DNA of 64,000 nt from Salinimicrobium sediminilitoris (GCF_020866905.1 NZ_JAIVCC010000002.1:248001-312000); one strand, 5' to 3'; shown: positions 16,855-27,046, counted from the first letter of the stretch. Translations and numbers: made by a program. The notes: a model not told the origin generated them from the sequence alone.

Positions 16855-19779
16855 ATGAGAACATTTATTAAAAGCACATTGCTCATGTTATTGATGCCAA
16901 TGAGCTTTTTTGCTCAATCTACTGTTAGCGGTATAATTACCGAAAGGGATACCGGGATGCCTATTCCAGGTGCTAACATAGTAATTAGAGGTACTACGAC
17001 AGGTACCACTACAAATTTCGATGGGGAATACACCCTGGAAGGAGTTAATCTTGATGATGTGATTGTCATATCATATGTTGGATTTGCTCCCCAGGAAATT
17101 CCCTATACGGGCCAGGAAACTATTAATGTACAACTAGCCCCCGATACAGCCATTCTTGAAGAAGTAGTTCTAATTGGATATGGCTCCACCAGAAGGCAGG
17201 ATGCTACCGGTGCCGTTCAACAAATTTCCACCGAAGATTTTAACCAGGGTTCTATTGTTTCACCTGAACAATTGATCCAGGGAAAATCTGCCGGGGTGCG
17301 CATTACATCCAGTAGTGGAGCACCGGGTGGTGGAACTGAGATAAGGATTCGTGGTGGTTCCTCTCTTTCTGCCAACAACTCTCCACTTATTGTTGTTGAC
17401 GGAATTCCCTTAGATCAAAGGGGTGTACAGGGAGTGAGAAATCAGTTGAATGCCATTAACCCTAATGAGATCCAGGATTTCGTTGTACTTAAAGATGCTT
17501 CGGCAACTGCGATCTACGGTTCAAGGGCTTCTAACGGGGTGATCCTTATTACTACTAAAAAAGGTAAAAAGAATTCAGATCTAAAATTTGAGTACGATAT
17601 CAAAGCTTCTGTAGGAGAGATCATAGAGACGGTTGATGTCCTTGACGCCGACCAGTTTAGAAATCTTATTGAAACCACTCCTGGTACCGATGTAAGCCTT
17701 CTGGGAGATGCGAATACAGATTGGCAGGATGAGATCTATCAGACTTCAGTAGGGGCTATCCACAACTTTACTGTGTCCCAGGGTCTGGATAATTTCTATT
17801 ACAGACTTAATTATAACCACACCTCTCAAACCGGGGTTTTAAAGACAGATCTTTATCAAAGGAATGCTTTAAACACAGCCTTTAACTATGATCTTCTGGA
17901 CAATGACCTAAAACTTACTTTAACTGCTAAAGGAAGTATTGACCGCAATGACTTTGCAGACGAAGGAGCAATTGGTGCCGCTGTAAATTTCGATCCTACT
18001 AAGCCGGTATATGATGAAAACAGCCGCTATGGTGGTTATTACGAATGGACCAATGCTAATGGTGTTGCACTGCAACAAGCAACCCGTAATCCACTCGCTC
18101 TTTTAGAGCAATATAACGACGAAGGAGAAACTAAACGTTTAATCACCAATTTCAACATAGATTACAGAATTCCATTTGTAGAGGATCTTCGTTTTAACTT
18201 AAACGCAGGAATTGATTATTCAGAAAATGACGGATTTAACCTTCGCCCTACCTCATCTGCAGTTGTTCTTCAAAGCATAGCAGATGAAGAAATTTACTGG
18301 GGAATGAACCGTAACCAGCTATTGGATTTCTATTTCAACTATAAACCCTATATCGAATCGATAAGCACTGCTGTTGATCTTACTGCAGGACATTCTTATC
18401 AGGAGTTTTTCATCTCAAGTCAGCAGAGGTATACCGATGCTGCAGTAGAAGGAGGTTGGGTTTTGAATCCAATCACTATAGATAGAAACGCTCTTGAATC
18501 TTATTTTGCAAGAGCAAGTTTTGATATCGACGACAAATTCCTTGTTTCAGGTAGTTACAGGATAGATGGTTCTTCCAGGTTTAGTGAAGACAACCGCTGG
18601 AGCTCCTTCCCTGCTGTTTCTGTAGGTTGGAAGATCAATAATGAAGATTTCCTTAAGGACTCCGGGTTTTTGACTGAACTTAAGTTAAGAGCTGGATATG
18701 GAGTAACAGGTAACCAGGAGATTGGAAGCAACTATGGATACATTGGGATCTATACTCCCAGTGAAAGAGGAGCCAGCTACCAGTTTGGAAACCGCTTTTA
18801 TCAAACTCTTCGTCCTGAAGAATATGACAAGGATCTTCAATGGGAAGAATTACAGACTTACAACGTAGGTATTGATTTCGGATTTTTTAGTGATCGCTTA
18901 ACAGGTAGCGTAGATGCCTATCACAGAACAACCGAGAACCTTCTTGCTGAAGTACCGGTTCCTGCCGGAGCTAACCTTTCGGACAGGTTGATAACAAACG
19001 TGGGAGAAACAGTAAGTAAAGGTCTTGAAATTGGATTGAACAGTGATGTGCTTCGCACAGATAAGATGACCTGGAGCCTTAATTATAATATCACCTTCCA
19101 GGATCTTGAAATCACCAAATTATCATTGGGAGAAGATCCAAACTTCTTTATTCCTCAGGGAGAAATTAGTGGAGGAGTTGGTAATATGATCCAGATCTGG
19201 AAAAAAGATATTGATCCAACCACTTTCTTTGTTTACCGCCAGGTATATGATCCAAACGGCAATCCAATTGAAGGGGCGTATGTGGATGTTAACGGAGATA
19301 ATACCATTACAGAAATTGACCGTCAACCATACAAAAAAGGTTCACCAGACTTCTTTATGGGCTTAAGCAGTAACTTCAACTATAAGGATTTCGACTTCAG
19401 CTTTACCTGGAGAGGAAGCTTTGGAGGATACATGTACAACAACATGCAGTCTGCGACAGGATTTAGAGGAGCAGGAACTGTTACTCCGCAGCCCTATTAT
19501 TCAAACTTCAACGCAAACGTTCTTGCAACAGATTTTGATGAAAGTCAGTTCTTCTCAGATTATTACGTGCAGAGCGCAGATTTCGTAAAACTGGATAATG
19601 TTTCTATTGGATATTTAATTGCCGGAGAAAAAGTCGATTTTAGGGCTTCATTAACCGCCAGCAATGTTTTGACCATTACAGACTACGACGGTCTTGACCC
19701 TGAGATTTCGGGAGGAATTGATAACAATTTCTACCCAAGACCCCGAACTTATACTGTAGGTCTTAATCTAACATTTTAG
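16855..19779 (+). CDS. susC: SusC/RagA-family TonB-dependent outer-membrane glucan transporter
   Basis: 974 residues. The signal peptide ends MSFFAQ. A carboxypeptidase-like regulatory domain (about 24-98) precedes the plug, which starts around GYGSTRRQDATGAVQQIS and contains the family motif VVDGIPLDQRG. The rest is a 22-strand beta-barrel ending in a C-terminal Phe. There is no N-terminal STN domain, so no anti-sigma signalling is expected. It should import malto-oligosaccharides through the outer membrane, gated by its SusD partner 13 bases downstream. The upstream region holds the LacI operator and the 19-base repeat. Confidence 0.96.
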   Translation: MRTFIKSTLLMLLMPMSFFAQSTVSGIITERDTGMPIPGANIVIRGTTTGTTTNFDGEYTLEGVNLDDVIVISYVGFAPQEIPYTGQETINVQLAPDTAILEEVVLIGYGSTRRQDATGAVQQISTEDFNQGSIVSPEQLIQGKSAGVRITSSSGAPGGGTEIRIRGGSSLSANNSPLIVVDGIPLDQRGVQGVRNQLNAINPNEIQDFVVLKDASATAIYGSRASNGVILITTKKGKKNSDLKFEYDIKASVGEIIETVDVLDADQFRNLIETTPGTDVSLLGDANTDWQDEIYQTSVGAIHNFTVSQGLDNFYYRLNYNHTSQTGVLKTDLYQRNALNTAFNYDLLDNDLKLTLTAKGSIDRNDFADEGAIGAAVNFDPTKPVYDENSRYGGYYEWTNANGVALQQATRNPLALLEQYNDEGETKRLITNFNIDYRIPFVEDLRFNLNAGIDYSENDGFNLRPTSSAVVLQSIADEEIYWGMNRNQLLDFYFNYKPYIESISTAVDLTAGHSYQEFFISSQQRYTDAAVEGGWVLNPITIDRNALESYFARASFDIDDKFLVSGSYRIDGSSRFSEDNRWSSFPAVSVGWKINNEDFLKDSGFLTELKLRAGYGVTGNQEIGSNYGYIGIYTPSERGASYQFGNRFYQTLRPEEYDKDLQWEELQTYNVGIDFGFFSDRLTGSVDAYHRTTENLLAEVPVPAGANLSDRLITNVGETVSKGLEIGLNSDVLRTDKMTWSLNYNITFQDLEITKLSLGEDPNFFIPQGEISGGVGNMIQIWKKDIDPTTFFVYRQVYDPNGNPIEGAYVDVNGDNTITEIDRQPYKKGSPDFFMGLSSNFNYKDFDFSFTWRGSFGGYMYNNMQSATGFRGAGTVTPQPYYSNFNANVLATDFDESQFFSDYYVQSADFVKLDNVSIGYLIAGEKVDFRASLTASNVLTITDYDGLDPEISGGIDNNFYPRPRTYTVGLNLTF

Positions 19780-19792
19780 AGAATAAAAAACT

Positions 19793-21391
19793 ATGAACAT
19801 GAATAACAAAATAAAATCATTCTTTCTCATTTTCCTCGGCCTTACAATTCTTGGGTCATGTGAGAGCGAATTAGATCTACAACCAGAAGATAACCGGCAG
19901 GTGCCCGGCCAATTGCTTCAGGATCCGGCTGCTTACAAGCAGTTCTTAGCTAAATTGTATGCAGGACTTGCAGTGAGTGGCCAGGAAGGCCCTGCCGGGA
20001 AACCAGACCTTTTAGGTTTAGATGAAGGTTTCTCGCAGTACCTGCGCCTTTACTGGATGTTACAGGAATTACCTACAGATGAAGCCATAATAGGCTGGAA
20101 CGATGGAACCATCGCCGACCTTCACGGACAAAACTGGACTTCAGGAAACGAATTTATTCGTACAATGTATTCCAGGCTTTTGTATCAAATCGCACAGGCC
20201 AACGAATACATACGCCAGTCCAGTGATGAGAGTTTAAGTGCAAATGGAATTCCCGAAGATCAAATTTCTGAAATTCAGAAATTCCGCGCAGAGGCAAGGT
20301 TCTTAAGAGCTTTAAGCTACTATCACGCCATGGACCTTTATGGAAATCCTCCTTTCATTACCGAAGAAAGTCCTGTTGGAGCTTTCCTTCCTGAGCAGAT
20401 TCAAAGAGCAGAACTTTTCAATTACATTGAGAGCGAACTTTTGGATATTGAAGATAAGATTGTAGCTGCAGGACAAAACGAATATGGACGTGCAGATCAA
20501 GCTGCTGTTTGGACCCTGTTAGCAAAGCTTTATTTAAATGCTGAAGTGTACACCGGTACTGCAAGATATTCAGATGTTCTAACTTATACTCAAAAGGTAA
20601 TTGACGCAGGTTATGTGCTGGTTGATGACTACCAGAAACTTTTCCTTGCAGACAACGATGTAAACGGGGCTCAAAATGAGATCATTTTCCCTATTAGGTT
20701 TGACGGGATCAACACCAACTCTTATGGAGGTTTAACCTTTGTTATCCATGCCTCAATTGGTGGTGATATGGATCCAGCTGAATTTGGAGTGAATTCGGGA
20801 TGGGCAGGATTAAGAACAACTCCCGAATTTGTAGGTCTTTTCCCTGATGGAGCAGATTCTCCAGATGAAAGGGAAATGTTCTACACCGAGGGACAAAATC
20901 TTGAAGTCACCACTATTAGTGCCTTTACAGATGGTTACGCTGTAGGTAAATTCAAGAATGTAGATGTCGATGGGAACCAGGGAAGTGATGCCACAGGGGA
21001 ACACGTAGATACAGATTTCCCTCTCTTTAGATTAGGAGATGTCTACCTAATGTATGCCGAAGCTGCTTTTAGAACCAATACTAACATGACACAGGCATTG
21101 GCTTACGTTAATGAGCTAAGAGAAAGAGCTTATGGAGAAGGTAACGGGCTTGTTACTGCAAGTGAAATAACCAATAATTTCCTTATTAATGAAAGAGGAA
21201 GGGAATTATATTGGGAAGCACACCGAAGAACAGACCTAATACGTTTTAACAGGTTCACAGAAAATGGAGTATGGGCATGGAAAGGTGATGTTCCCCAGGG
21301 AACAACCACTGCTGCTTTTAGAAACATCTATCCTATTCCAGCTTCAGACTTAGGAGTAAATACCAACTTAACACAAAATCCAGGATACTAA
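19793..21391 (+). CDS. susD: SusD/RagB-family surface glycan-binding lipoprotein
   Basis: 532 residues. The lipobox TILGSC places Cys23 as lipid anchor. The early ELDLQPEDNR segment, the TPR-like helices, including FRAEARFLRALSYYHAMDLYG near residue 165, and the C-terminal NERGRELYWEAHRRTDLIRF block are characteristic of SusD. It forms the lid of the SusC transporter and binds alpha-glucan at the cell surface. It follows susC by 13 bases and precedes a SusE-like gene by 12 bases, so the three are one transcript. The ATG at 19799 is an alternative start. Confidence 0.96.
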   Translation: MNMNNKIKSFFLIFLGLTILGSCESELDLQPEDNRQVPGQLLQDPAAYKQFLAKLYAGLAVSGQEGPAGKPDLLGLDEGFSQYLRLYWMLQELPTDEAIIGWNDGTIADLHGQNWTSGNEFIRTMYSRLLYQIAQANEYIRQSSDESLSANGIPEDQISEIQKFRAEARFLRALSYYHAMDLYGNPPFITEESPVGAFLPEQIQRAELFNYIESELLDIEDKIVAAGQNEYGRADQAAVWTLLAKLYLNAEVYTGTARYSDVLTYTQKVIDAGYVLVDDYQKLFLADNDVNGAQNEIIFPIRFDGINTNSYGGLTFVIHASIGGDMDPAEFGVNSGWAGLRTTPEFVGLFPDGADSPDEREMFYTEGQNLEVTTISAFTDGYAVGKFKNVDVDGNQGSDATGEHVDTDFPLFRLGDVYLMYAEAAFRTNTNMTQALAYVNELRERAYGEGNGLVTASEITNNFLINERGRELYWEAHRRTDLIRFNRFTENGVWAWKGDVPQGTTTAAFRNIYPIPASDLGVNTNLTQNPGY

Positions 21392-21403
21392 TCTTATTAT
21401 AAA

Positions 21404-22552
21404 ATGAAAACAATGAAAAAATTATCAATATTACTATTAGCCTTTGTTGCTTTAATTGGCTTTAATGCCTGTACAAGTGATGATGATGTAGTATTCATCG
21501 CTAATCCTGATGCAGAAGGTATTCAATTTACAAATACTTTTTCCTCTACCTATGACCTTACCGTGATAGAGCCCGAAGATGTTATAGAACGTTTTGTTTG
21601 GAATGAAATAGATGTAGATGTTCCAACAAATCTCACTTACGAACTACAAGCGTCCCTAAGTGAGGACTTTGAATCTATGGCAGTTTTGGGAAGGACTCCT
21701 AAGAATAATCTGGACGTAACGGCTCAGCAATTAATTAAAATTGTAAATGATGAAGAGGAAGAAAAAGAAATAGAAATTAATAAAGATGAACCTATTACTT
21801 TTTATTTTAAGGTAGTGGCATCTCCTGGTACAGCTCAAGATATGGCCCATACCTCAGATGTAGTTTCCTTTTCTGCTTTACTTCCTTCTGAAGCTGCTTT
21901 GACTAATTTTTATTTAGTTGGTGATGCTACTGCTGCTGGTTGGAATCCTGACAATAATAATACGCCCTTATTCAGAGATGCAGAGAATGAAAATATTTTC
22001 TACTTCACAGGAAGATTTGCCGGTGGCGACGGTGTAGAAGGTTTTAAACTTTTAGAAACTTTAGGACAATGGCAGCCACAATGGGGGCTTGACAATGGCG
22101 AATTAAGCAGCAGTGAAATTCTAGGAGGAGACCCATCGGCATTCCCTGTTGATGCAGATGCTTATTACAGCCTGACCATTAACATTGATGAGATGACCTA
22201 TTCATTCGAGACTTATGATGCAAGTACCCAGGCTACTTACAATATGATTGGGCTTGTGGGAGCAGGAACTACTGTAGGCTGGCCAAATGATGATAATCCA
22301 GCACCAGATGTCCTCTTGACAAAATCTGACTTTGACCCTCACTTATGGTATGCCAAAGACGTTGAACTTTTAGAAGATGGAATAAAATTCAGAGCCAACC
22401 AGGACTGGGGTGTCAACTGGGGTGGAGGTGAAAACTTCCCTAGTGGACAGGCTACTGGTGACGATATTATTGTTACTAAAGCCGGGATTTATAATGTATG
22501 GTTTAACGACCTTACAGGGCGCTATATTTTTAATCCGCAGGTTGAGGAATAA
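21404..22552 (+). CDS. SusE/SusF-like starch-binding outer-membrane lipoprotein
   Basis: 382 residues. The signal peptide ends GFNAC with Cys23, followed by TSDDD. The N-terminal third resembles the Ig-like SusE domain. Two modules follow, each with tryptophans in a starch-binding context: FYLVGDATAAGWNPDNN (about 165) and IGLVGAGTTVGWPNDDNP (about 282). They resemble the repeated carbohydrate-binding domains of SusE and SusF. It probably holds glucan chains at the surface for the SusCD complex and the amylase encoded next. A terminator follows, so the downstream amylase is probably expressed by read-through or separately. Confidence 0.88.
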   Translation: MKTMKKLSILLLAFVALIGFNACTSDDDVVFIANPDAEGIQFTNTFSSTYDLTVIEPEDVIERFVWNEIDVDVPTNLTYELQASLSEDFESMAVLGRTPKNNLDVTAQQLIKIVNDEEEEKEIEINKDEPITFYFKVVASPGTAQDMAHTSDVVSFSALLPSEAALTNFYLVGDATAAGWNPDNNNTPLFRDAENENIFYFTGRFAGGDGVEGFKLLETLGQWQPQWGLDNGELSSSEILGGDPSAFPVDADAYYSLTINIDEMTYSFETYDASTQATYNMIGLVGAGTTVGWPNDDNPAPDVLLTKSDFDPHLWYAKDVELLEDGIKFRANQDWGVNWGGGENFPSGQATGDDIIVTKAGIYNVWFNDLTGRYIFNPQVEE

Positions 22553-22569
22553 ATCCTATTTAATTTTTC

Positions 22570-22598
22570 AAAAAGGCTGCTTAACGGCAGCCTTTTTT
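22570..22598 (+). terminator. Terminator after susE
   Basis: GGCTGC (22575-22580) and GCAGCC (22587-22592) form a stem extended by A/T pairs, followed by six T. It lies 18 bases after the susE stop and 24 bases before the amylase ATG, so it probably sets a lower level of amylase relative to SusCDE. Confidence 0.8.
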
Positions 22599-22621
22599 AT
22601 ATCCTTCTTAAAATTTTAACT

Positions 22622-24058
22622 ATGAAAAAATCTAAATTTTTATATCCTTTCCTATTTTCCATTTTTATGCTGGGGGCATGTTCCACAGATGATGATAATG
22701 TGGAAACAGATCCGGGCAATGGAACGGTAGATCCGTCACCTGTCGGGGCACAGCCAATGAACCTCGAAGATTATGACAATGGTACAGGCGTCATGATGCA
22801 GGCCTTCTATTGGGATGTGGAGCCAAGGCACGCCTGGTGGGATCTTATTTCAGAAAAAGTAGACGATTGGGCAGAAGCAGGAGTCAATAGGATCTGGCTA
22901 CCACCGGCTTCCAAAGGTCAGTCAGGTGGTTATTCAATGGGCTACGATCCATCCGATTATTTTGATCTTGGAGAATATGACCAACATGGGACTGTGGAAA
23001 CCCGTTTTGGTTCAAGGGCAGAACTTGATGCGCTTATTGCAGCTGCACACTCCAATGGTTTAGAAGTGATTGCCGATATTGTTCTCAACCACAACTCAGG
23101 TGGAGGTTTAGAGTACAACCCATATCGCGAATACGATACCTACACTCTTTTTAACGAAGAGCATGGAAATGCTTCAGGACTTTTCAACCGTGATTACGAA
23201 AACTTTTATCCCAACAGTACAAGTCCTTATGACCCTGGAAGCCTGTTTTATGAAGAGACGAATCTTGATCATAATCAGGAATACGTTCAAAACTGGTTGT
23301 GGGATGCAGATTATTCTGTAGCTAACTACTACAAGAATGAAGTAGGTTTTGATGGCTGGAGGTTTGATTATGTTCTGGGATTTGAGCCCTGGGTAGTAAA
23401 AGCATGGCTTGATGAAGTGGGAGGATTTGCTGTCGCAGAACTATGGGATGGAAATGCCTCTACTCTTATAAATTATATTGAGGAAACCGGCAGCGGAGTT
23501 TTCGATTTTGCTACTTTCTATAAGCTGGAAGAAGCATTTGATCGCAACGAAGACCTCACTTATTTAACCAAAAAAATGGTGTGGCAAACCTATCCAGATA
23601 AAGCAGTTACTTTTACAGCAAATCACGATACAGAAAAGGATTCAAACGAGAATAATTTCATAGCCATGGAAAATAAAATACAGGCTTATGCTTTTATTCT
23701 TACACATCCCGGGTACCCCACAATATTTTATTCAGATTATGAGAATGAGAATTTTAAAAAGGAAATTCAACAATTAATTCTTATTAATAACACCCTCGCT
23801 ACAGGAGATTATGAAGTGCTATACGCTGACAAAGATGAATATGTAATGAAAAGAAAGGGGGAAGGAGATAATCCCGGACTTATTCTATATCTGTCCAGAA
23901 ACGGAACAAAAACCAGAACCGTTGATACAGATTGGAATTCTGCTCAATTAATGGATTATACCTATAATACCGACTATACCGTGAACACTAACAGTGATGG
24001 TATAGCAACTTTGGAGTCCTCAGCCAAAGGATATGCTGTTTATTCAATCATGCAGTAA
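22622..24058 (+). CDS. GH13 alpha-amylase, surface lipoprotein (SusG-like role)
   Basis: 478 residues. The signal peptide ends MLGAC with Cys20, followed by STDDD, an acidic sequence of the type linked to surface export of lipoproteins in Bacteroidota. Catalytic regions: DIVLNH (152-157), GWRFD (nucleophile Asp249), VAELWD (acid/base Glu273) and TANHDTE (Asp336). The barrel start GVMMQAFYWD resembles classical alpha-amylases of the bacterial/plant type. It likely makes the first cuts in starch at the surface, filling the SusG role though it lacks SusG's inserted CBM. It ends the susCDE unit and is followed by a long palindrome. Confidence 0.93.
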   Translation: MKKSKFLYPFLFSIFMLGACSTDDDNVETDPGNGTVDPSPVGAQPMNLEDYDNGTGVMMQAFYWDVEPRHAWWDLISEKVDDWAEAGVNRIWLPPASKGQSGGYSMGYDPSDYFDLGEYDQHGTVETRFGSRAELDALIAAAHSNGLEVIADIVLNHNSGGGLEYNPYREYDTYTLFNEEHGNASGLFNRDYENFYPNSTSPYDPGSLFYEETNLDHNQEYVQNWLWDADYSVANYYKNEVGFDGWRFDYVLGFEPWVVKAWLDEVGGFAVAELWDGNASTLINYIEETGSGVFDFATFYKLEEAFDRNEDLTYLTKKMVWQTYPDKAVTFTANHDTEKDSNENNFIAMENKIQAYAFILTHPGYPTIFYSDYENENFKKEIQQLILINNTLATGDYEVLYADKDEYVMKRKGEGDNPGLILYLSRNGTKTRTVDTDWNSAQLMDYTYNTDYTVNTNSDGIATLESSAKGYAVYSIMQ

Positions 24059-24070
24059 AAAAATTGTAGT

Positions 24071-24110
24071 AAATATTTAAGGCCGGTCATTTGACCGGCC
24101 TTAAATATTT
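24071..24110 (+). terminator. Long perfect hairpin terminator after the amylase gene
   Basis: AAATATTTAAGGCCGGTCA (24071-24089) and its exact reverse complement (24092-24110) are separated by two bases. It starts 12 bases after the stop codon and can act in either direction. Nineteen perfect pairs is longer than the other terminators in this window. Confidence 0.7.
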
Positions 24111-24416
24111 GAGAAAATTTACACAGAAATAAATAATCCCGGAGGAGCGACATATTATCATCTGCCCCACCCCGACCTTTAGCCACCCCTCTGAAGGAGG
24201 AGACACCTTCGAAAAAATCCCGAAAAATCATTCGTGAATTCGTAGCACAAATTTCTGATCACTGAAAATAAAACACTGATCACTCACTTACTCGCTACCC
24301 CGTCCTGCGGCAACCCTTCCGAAGGAGGAGACACCATCGAGAAAATTCCGAAAAATCATTCGTGAATTCGTGGCACAAATTTCTGATGACTGCTCATTGA
24401 GCACCGATCACTAAAT
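24111..24416. repeat. Intergenic block with an 81-bp direct repeat and word tracts
   Basis: 24184-24264 and 24312-24392 are imperfect copies of one 81-base unit at a spacing of 128 bases. Shared pieces are GAAGGAGGAGACACC, CCGAAAAATCATTCGTGAAT and CACAAATTTCTGAT. Each contains an ATTCGTGAATTCGT(A/G)GC word that also occurs, inverted, at 40.65-40.77 kb. Between and after the copies are CACTGATCACT-like words. No coding capacity was recognised. Confidence 0.75.
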
Positions 24417-27017
24417 TCACTCCAGTCTCACTGAAATAATCCCCACCCCGTGCTGCTCTTCCCTTTCCTGTTCTAAAAGATCTGGCCCTATAGAAAACTG
24501 AAGACTTTCGGCATCTTCAATATCAAATGATTCCTGTACATTATGTTCGAAGTATAAGGGAAGGAAGGTAGGATAAGGTCTTGGTAAGGTCACCGTATGT
24601 ACCGGTTCAAGAGCAGAAAGATCGATCTCGTATTCCTTTATTCCCGGTTGAAGTTCAATTACTTTTCCAAAAGACCTTCCATTATTCATAACCAGCGCCA
24701 CCTGTAGTTTTACCGGCTTTTCATTGAGCGCCCGTCCTTTTAGAACCAGTTTTTCTTTATTTCCAAGATCCCCGCTCCTACCCTCAGTATTTCTGTTGAA
24801 GTTATATCTAAAAGAGTAATCGTAAACGGGTTTAGCATTGGTGTTCTCTGGATCTATTTCAAATAATTTTTCAACATTCACTCTATACTCAGCTTCTCCG
24901 GGATGATCTGTTGGAACTCTGTTGAGGGTTGGCAGCCATTTTGCTACAACATTTTCTGAATCTTCTAAGGCATTAAACAGATATACCGGCGCTTCAGGAT
25001 CAACCACCCTTATTGTATAAGGCTCATCGGGATCAAAACTCCACTCACCGGGATTACCTTCCTGCCCTCCCGGAAATGTTCTGGTTCCATTGGTATTGGT
25101 GACAATTATCCGGTACTCTAAAAAGCCATTTTTAAGCAGCTTTTCCGGTACCGTGGCTGTATAGGTATAAGCCTCTCTCTGCTGAAGATCTACACTTTCA
25201 TAGTTATTCCCATTTTTGAACCATGCCTGCACCTGCTCTATTGGTTCATTGGACACTACAGTAGCCGATATTTCATGTTTCCTACCCTCTGAAAGTGTCG
25301 CCAATGGTTCATGTACGAGATAAGTTTGATCCACTGTATTATCTGGAGCTATAAAAGCAGTTAAATTTTCTGCCGTCCAATTTTTATAAAAAGTCTTTCT
25401 GTTTTTGCCCTTTTTGGCGAGTATGTAAGTGCCGGGTTCGATTTGAAAGCTACTACCAAAAGAGGTTTCATCAAAATCATTTCTTTCATTGATCCCCCGA
25501 ACTTCAAATTCCTTTCCAAGGCCGGGGAGGTTTACTTCCATTTCCCACTTCCCATGCTTAATCACGGCCAAGGTCTTTTCAAGACTGTTGTTTCCAAAAG
25601 GATTATCTACTAAAATAGCATCTGGCATTACTTCCAGTCTCCAGATTCCGTCTTCCAGTTTATCCAGGAAGTAAGCTCCCTTACCACCATATTTCACCAC
25701 CGGAGAATCCCCAAAGCCGGCGATCTGCTTCAGCTTTTTCCAATTTTTCGGCTGACTTTCAGTAGAATTCGTGTAAAGGAATTTTTCAGCTGAATTCATT
25801 TCAGCAAGATCTTTTTCATAGCTAATGCTGAAATTTCCGAAGTTAAGGTTGTCGGGATATCCTCCAAAATCTTCATTCATGGGCAGCTTATGAAAGATCT
25901 CCCCGCTTATCATTAGAGCCAAAGCTTTTTGCGGAGTGTAGGCCAGGTTCATATAATGGGTATCATACTCTGTGTTGCCGGAAGCCATGTATGTTGGATC
26001 ATAAGCAAAATGAGTCCCAATCTGCATTCCCGCCTGCCTAAAACTTCGTGCCATGGCCGGGTACATGTAAGACTTCATCACATCTGCCGCATCAAACTCA
26101 TACACCAGCTTTGCCAGGCCATTTTCCGTCCAAACCTGGTCAAAAGGAATGTGGTAGTTATTGACATTAGGAAGCAGATTTCCCTCCAGCTCTTTTCCAA
26201 ATCCGAGTCCCGTGGGATACCATTGAAAAGTTCCGCCGTCGATACCCGAAGCGGCATAAACTTCTGCCAGTTGGGTGCTGTGAGTAACATTGTAAAAGAT
26301 TGGCTTCCTGGTCCCGGTAGATCTCATAGATGCCAACATACGTTCAATGAACTCCTGTACCTTTTCGGGACTCTCACGGTGGTGCGGCTCGTTGCTAACC
26401 TCAAAGGCTATTACATTGGGGTCATCTTTATAAGCAATGCCGGTGTAAGGATTCACATGCTCCAGGAATTGCGCCAGGTAATTTTCCTGCGCCTCGATAG
26501 CCAGCGGATTAGTGAGGCTTCCCTCTTTCCCATATTTGCTGGAAAAACCGGGGGTGTCTTCATCGGGTTCAGGCCAGCCGTTACCCCAGTAAGCTATAGG
26601 CGTAAGTACAAAATTGATTCCGCGGCTCTTTAACTCATTGATAAGGTAGTCAAAGTGATCAAGATGTTCATTTTCCAGGAGGTTTCCCTCCTCATCGCTT
26701 ATCTCGGTATCCCAAATATGAATACGGTAAAGGTCGAAACCAAGCCGTGAAAAATGATAAATATCTTTTCGGATTTCGGCTTTAAGGTCAACACCAAGTT
26801 TTTGTCCTGTGCGAAAAGCATGTGCAAAGGGCACCGAATAATTTACTCCAAAGCCTTTCACCTCTTCCTTGTTATGGCCCCAGCGCATCACCCCGCCTTG
26901 ATCTACATAAACATCCCCCTTTTTATCATTTTTTACAACCTGTGCAAAAACAGAATTTAAAGACATCGAAAGAATTCCCCAGAGGAACAGGTACTTCAAA
27001 GTTTTGGAAAATATCAT
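24417..27017 (-). CDS. Secreted clan GH-A (GH5-like) glycoside hydrolase, multidomain
   Basis: 866 residues. The signal peptide ends SVFAQ. The catalytic barrel spans about 50-400, with acid/base Glu210 in FEVSNEPHH and nucleophile candidate Glu307 in LVYEFDA, the pattern of GH5-type retaining enzymes (cellulase/mannanase group). Downstream are a GH-type beta domain, an Ig-like region with a PEKLLKNGFLEYRI segment, and a C-terminal beta-sandwich from about residue 660. Specificity cannot be read. It faces the glucan amylase across the repeat block and may belong with the small lipoprotein gene 29 bases upstream. Confidence 0.75.
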   Translation of the reverse strand: MIFSKTLKYLFLWGILSMSLNSVFAQVVKNDKKGDVYVDQGGVMRWGHNKEEVKGFGVNYSVPFAHAFRTGQKLGVDLKAEIRKDIYHFSRLGFDLYRIHIWDTEISDEEGNLLENEHLDHFDYLINELKSRGINFVLTPIAYWGNGWPEPDEDTPGFSSKYGKEGSLTNPLAIEAQENYLAQFLEHVNPYTGIAYKDDPNVIAFEVSNEPHHRESPEKVQEFIERMLASMRSTGTRKPIFYNVTHSTQLAEVYAASGIDGGTFQWYPTGLGFGKELEGNLLPNVNNYHIPFDQVWTENGLAKLVYEFDAADVMKSYMYPAMARSFRQAGMQIGTHFAYDPTYMASGNTEYDTHYMNLAYTPQKALALMISGEIFHKLPMNEDFGGYPDNLNFGNFSISYEKDLAEMNSAEKFLYTNSTESQPKNWKKLKQIAGFGDSPVVKYGGKGAYFLDKLEDGIWRLEVMPDAILVDNPFGNNSLEKTLAVIKHGKWEMEVNLPGLGKEFEVRGINERNDFDETSFGSSFQIEPGTYILAKKGKNRKTFYKNWTAENLTAFIAPDNTVDQTYLVHEPLATLSEGRKHEISATVVSNEPIEQVQAWFKNGNNYESVDLQQREAYTYTATVPEKLLKNGFLEYRIIVTNTNGTRTFPGGQEGNPGEWSFDPDEPYTIRVVDPEAPVYLFNALEDSENVVAKWLPTLNRVPTDHPGEAEYRVNVEKLFEIDPENTNAKPVYDYSFRYNFNRNTEGRSGDLGNKEKLVLKGRALNEKPVKLQVALVMNNGRSFGKVIELQPGIKEYEIDLSALEPVHTVTLPRPYPTFLPLYFEHNVQESFDIEDAESLQFSIGPDLLEQEREEQHGVGIISVRLE

Positions 27018-27046
27018 ACGGGAGCTTTTTTTCGGCTTCTATTTTT

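Noticed and set aside
19514-19526. Further LacI-operator-like words such as AAACGTTC
   Set aside because: This and similar words (for example near 6561 and 58268) lie inside coding regions and match only the central bases.
24184-24392. Possible CRISPR array
   Set aside because: Only two long imperfect copies, no regular spacers, no cas genes in the window.
25929-26633. 234-codon open frame on the plus strand
   Set aside because: It lies entirely antisense to the GH-A enzyme gene, has no recognisable domain and a composition expected of a shadow frame.
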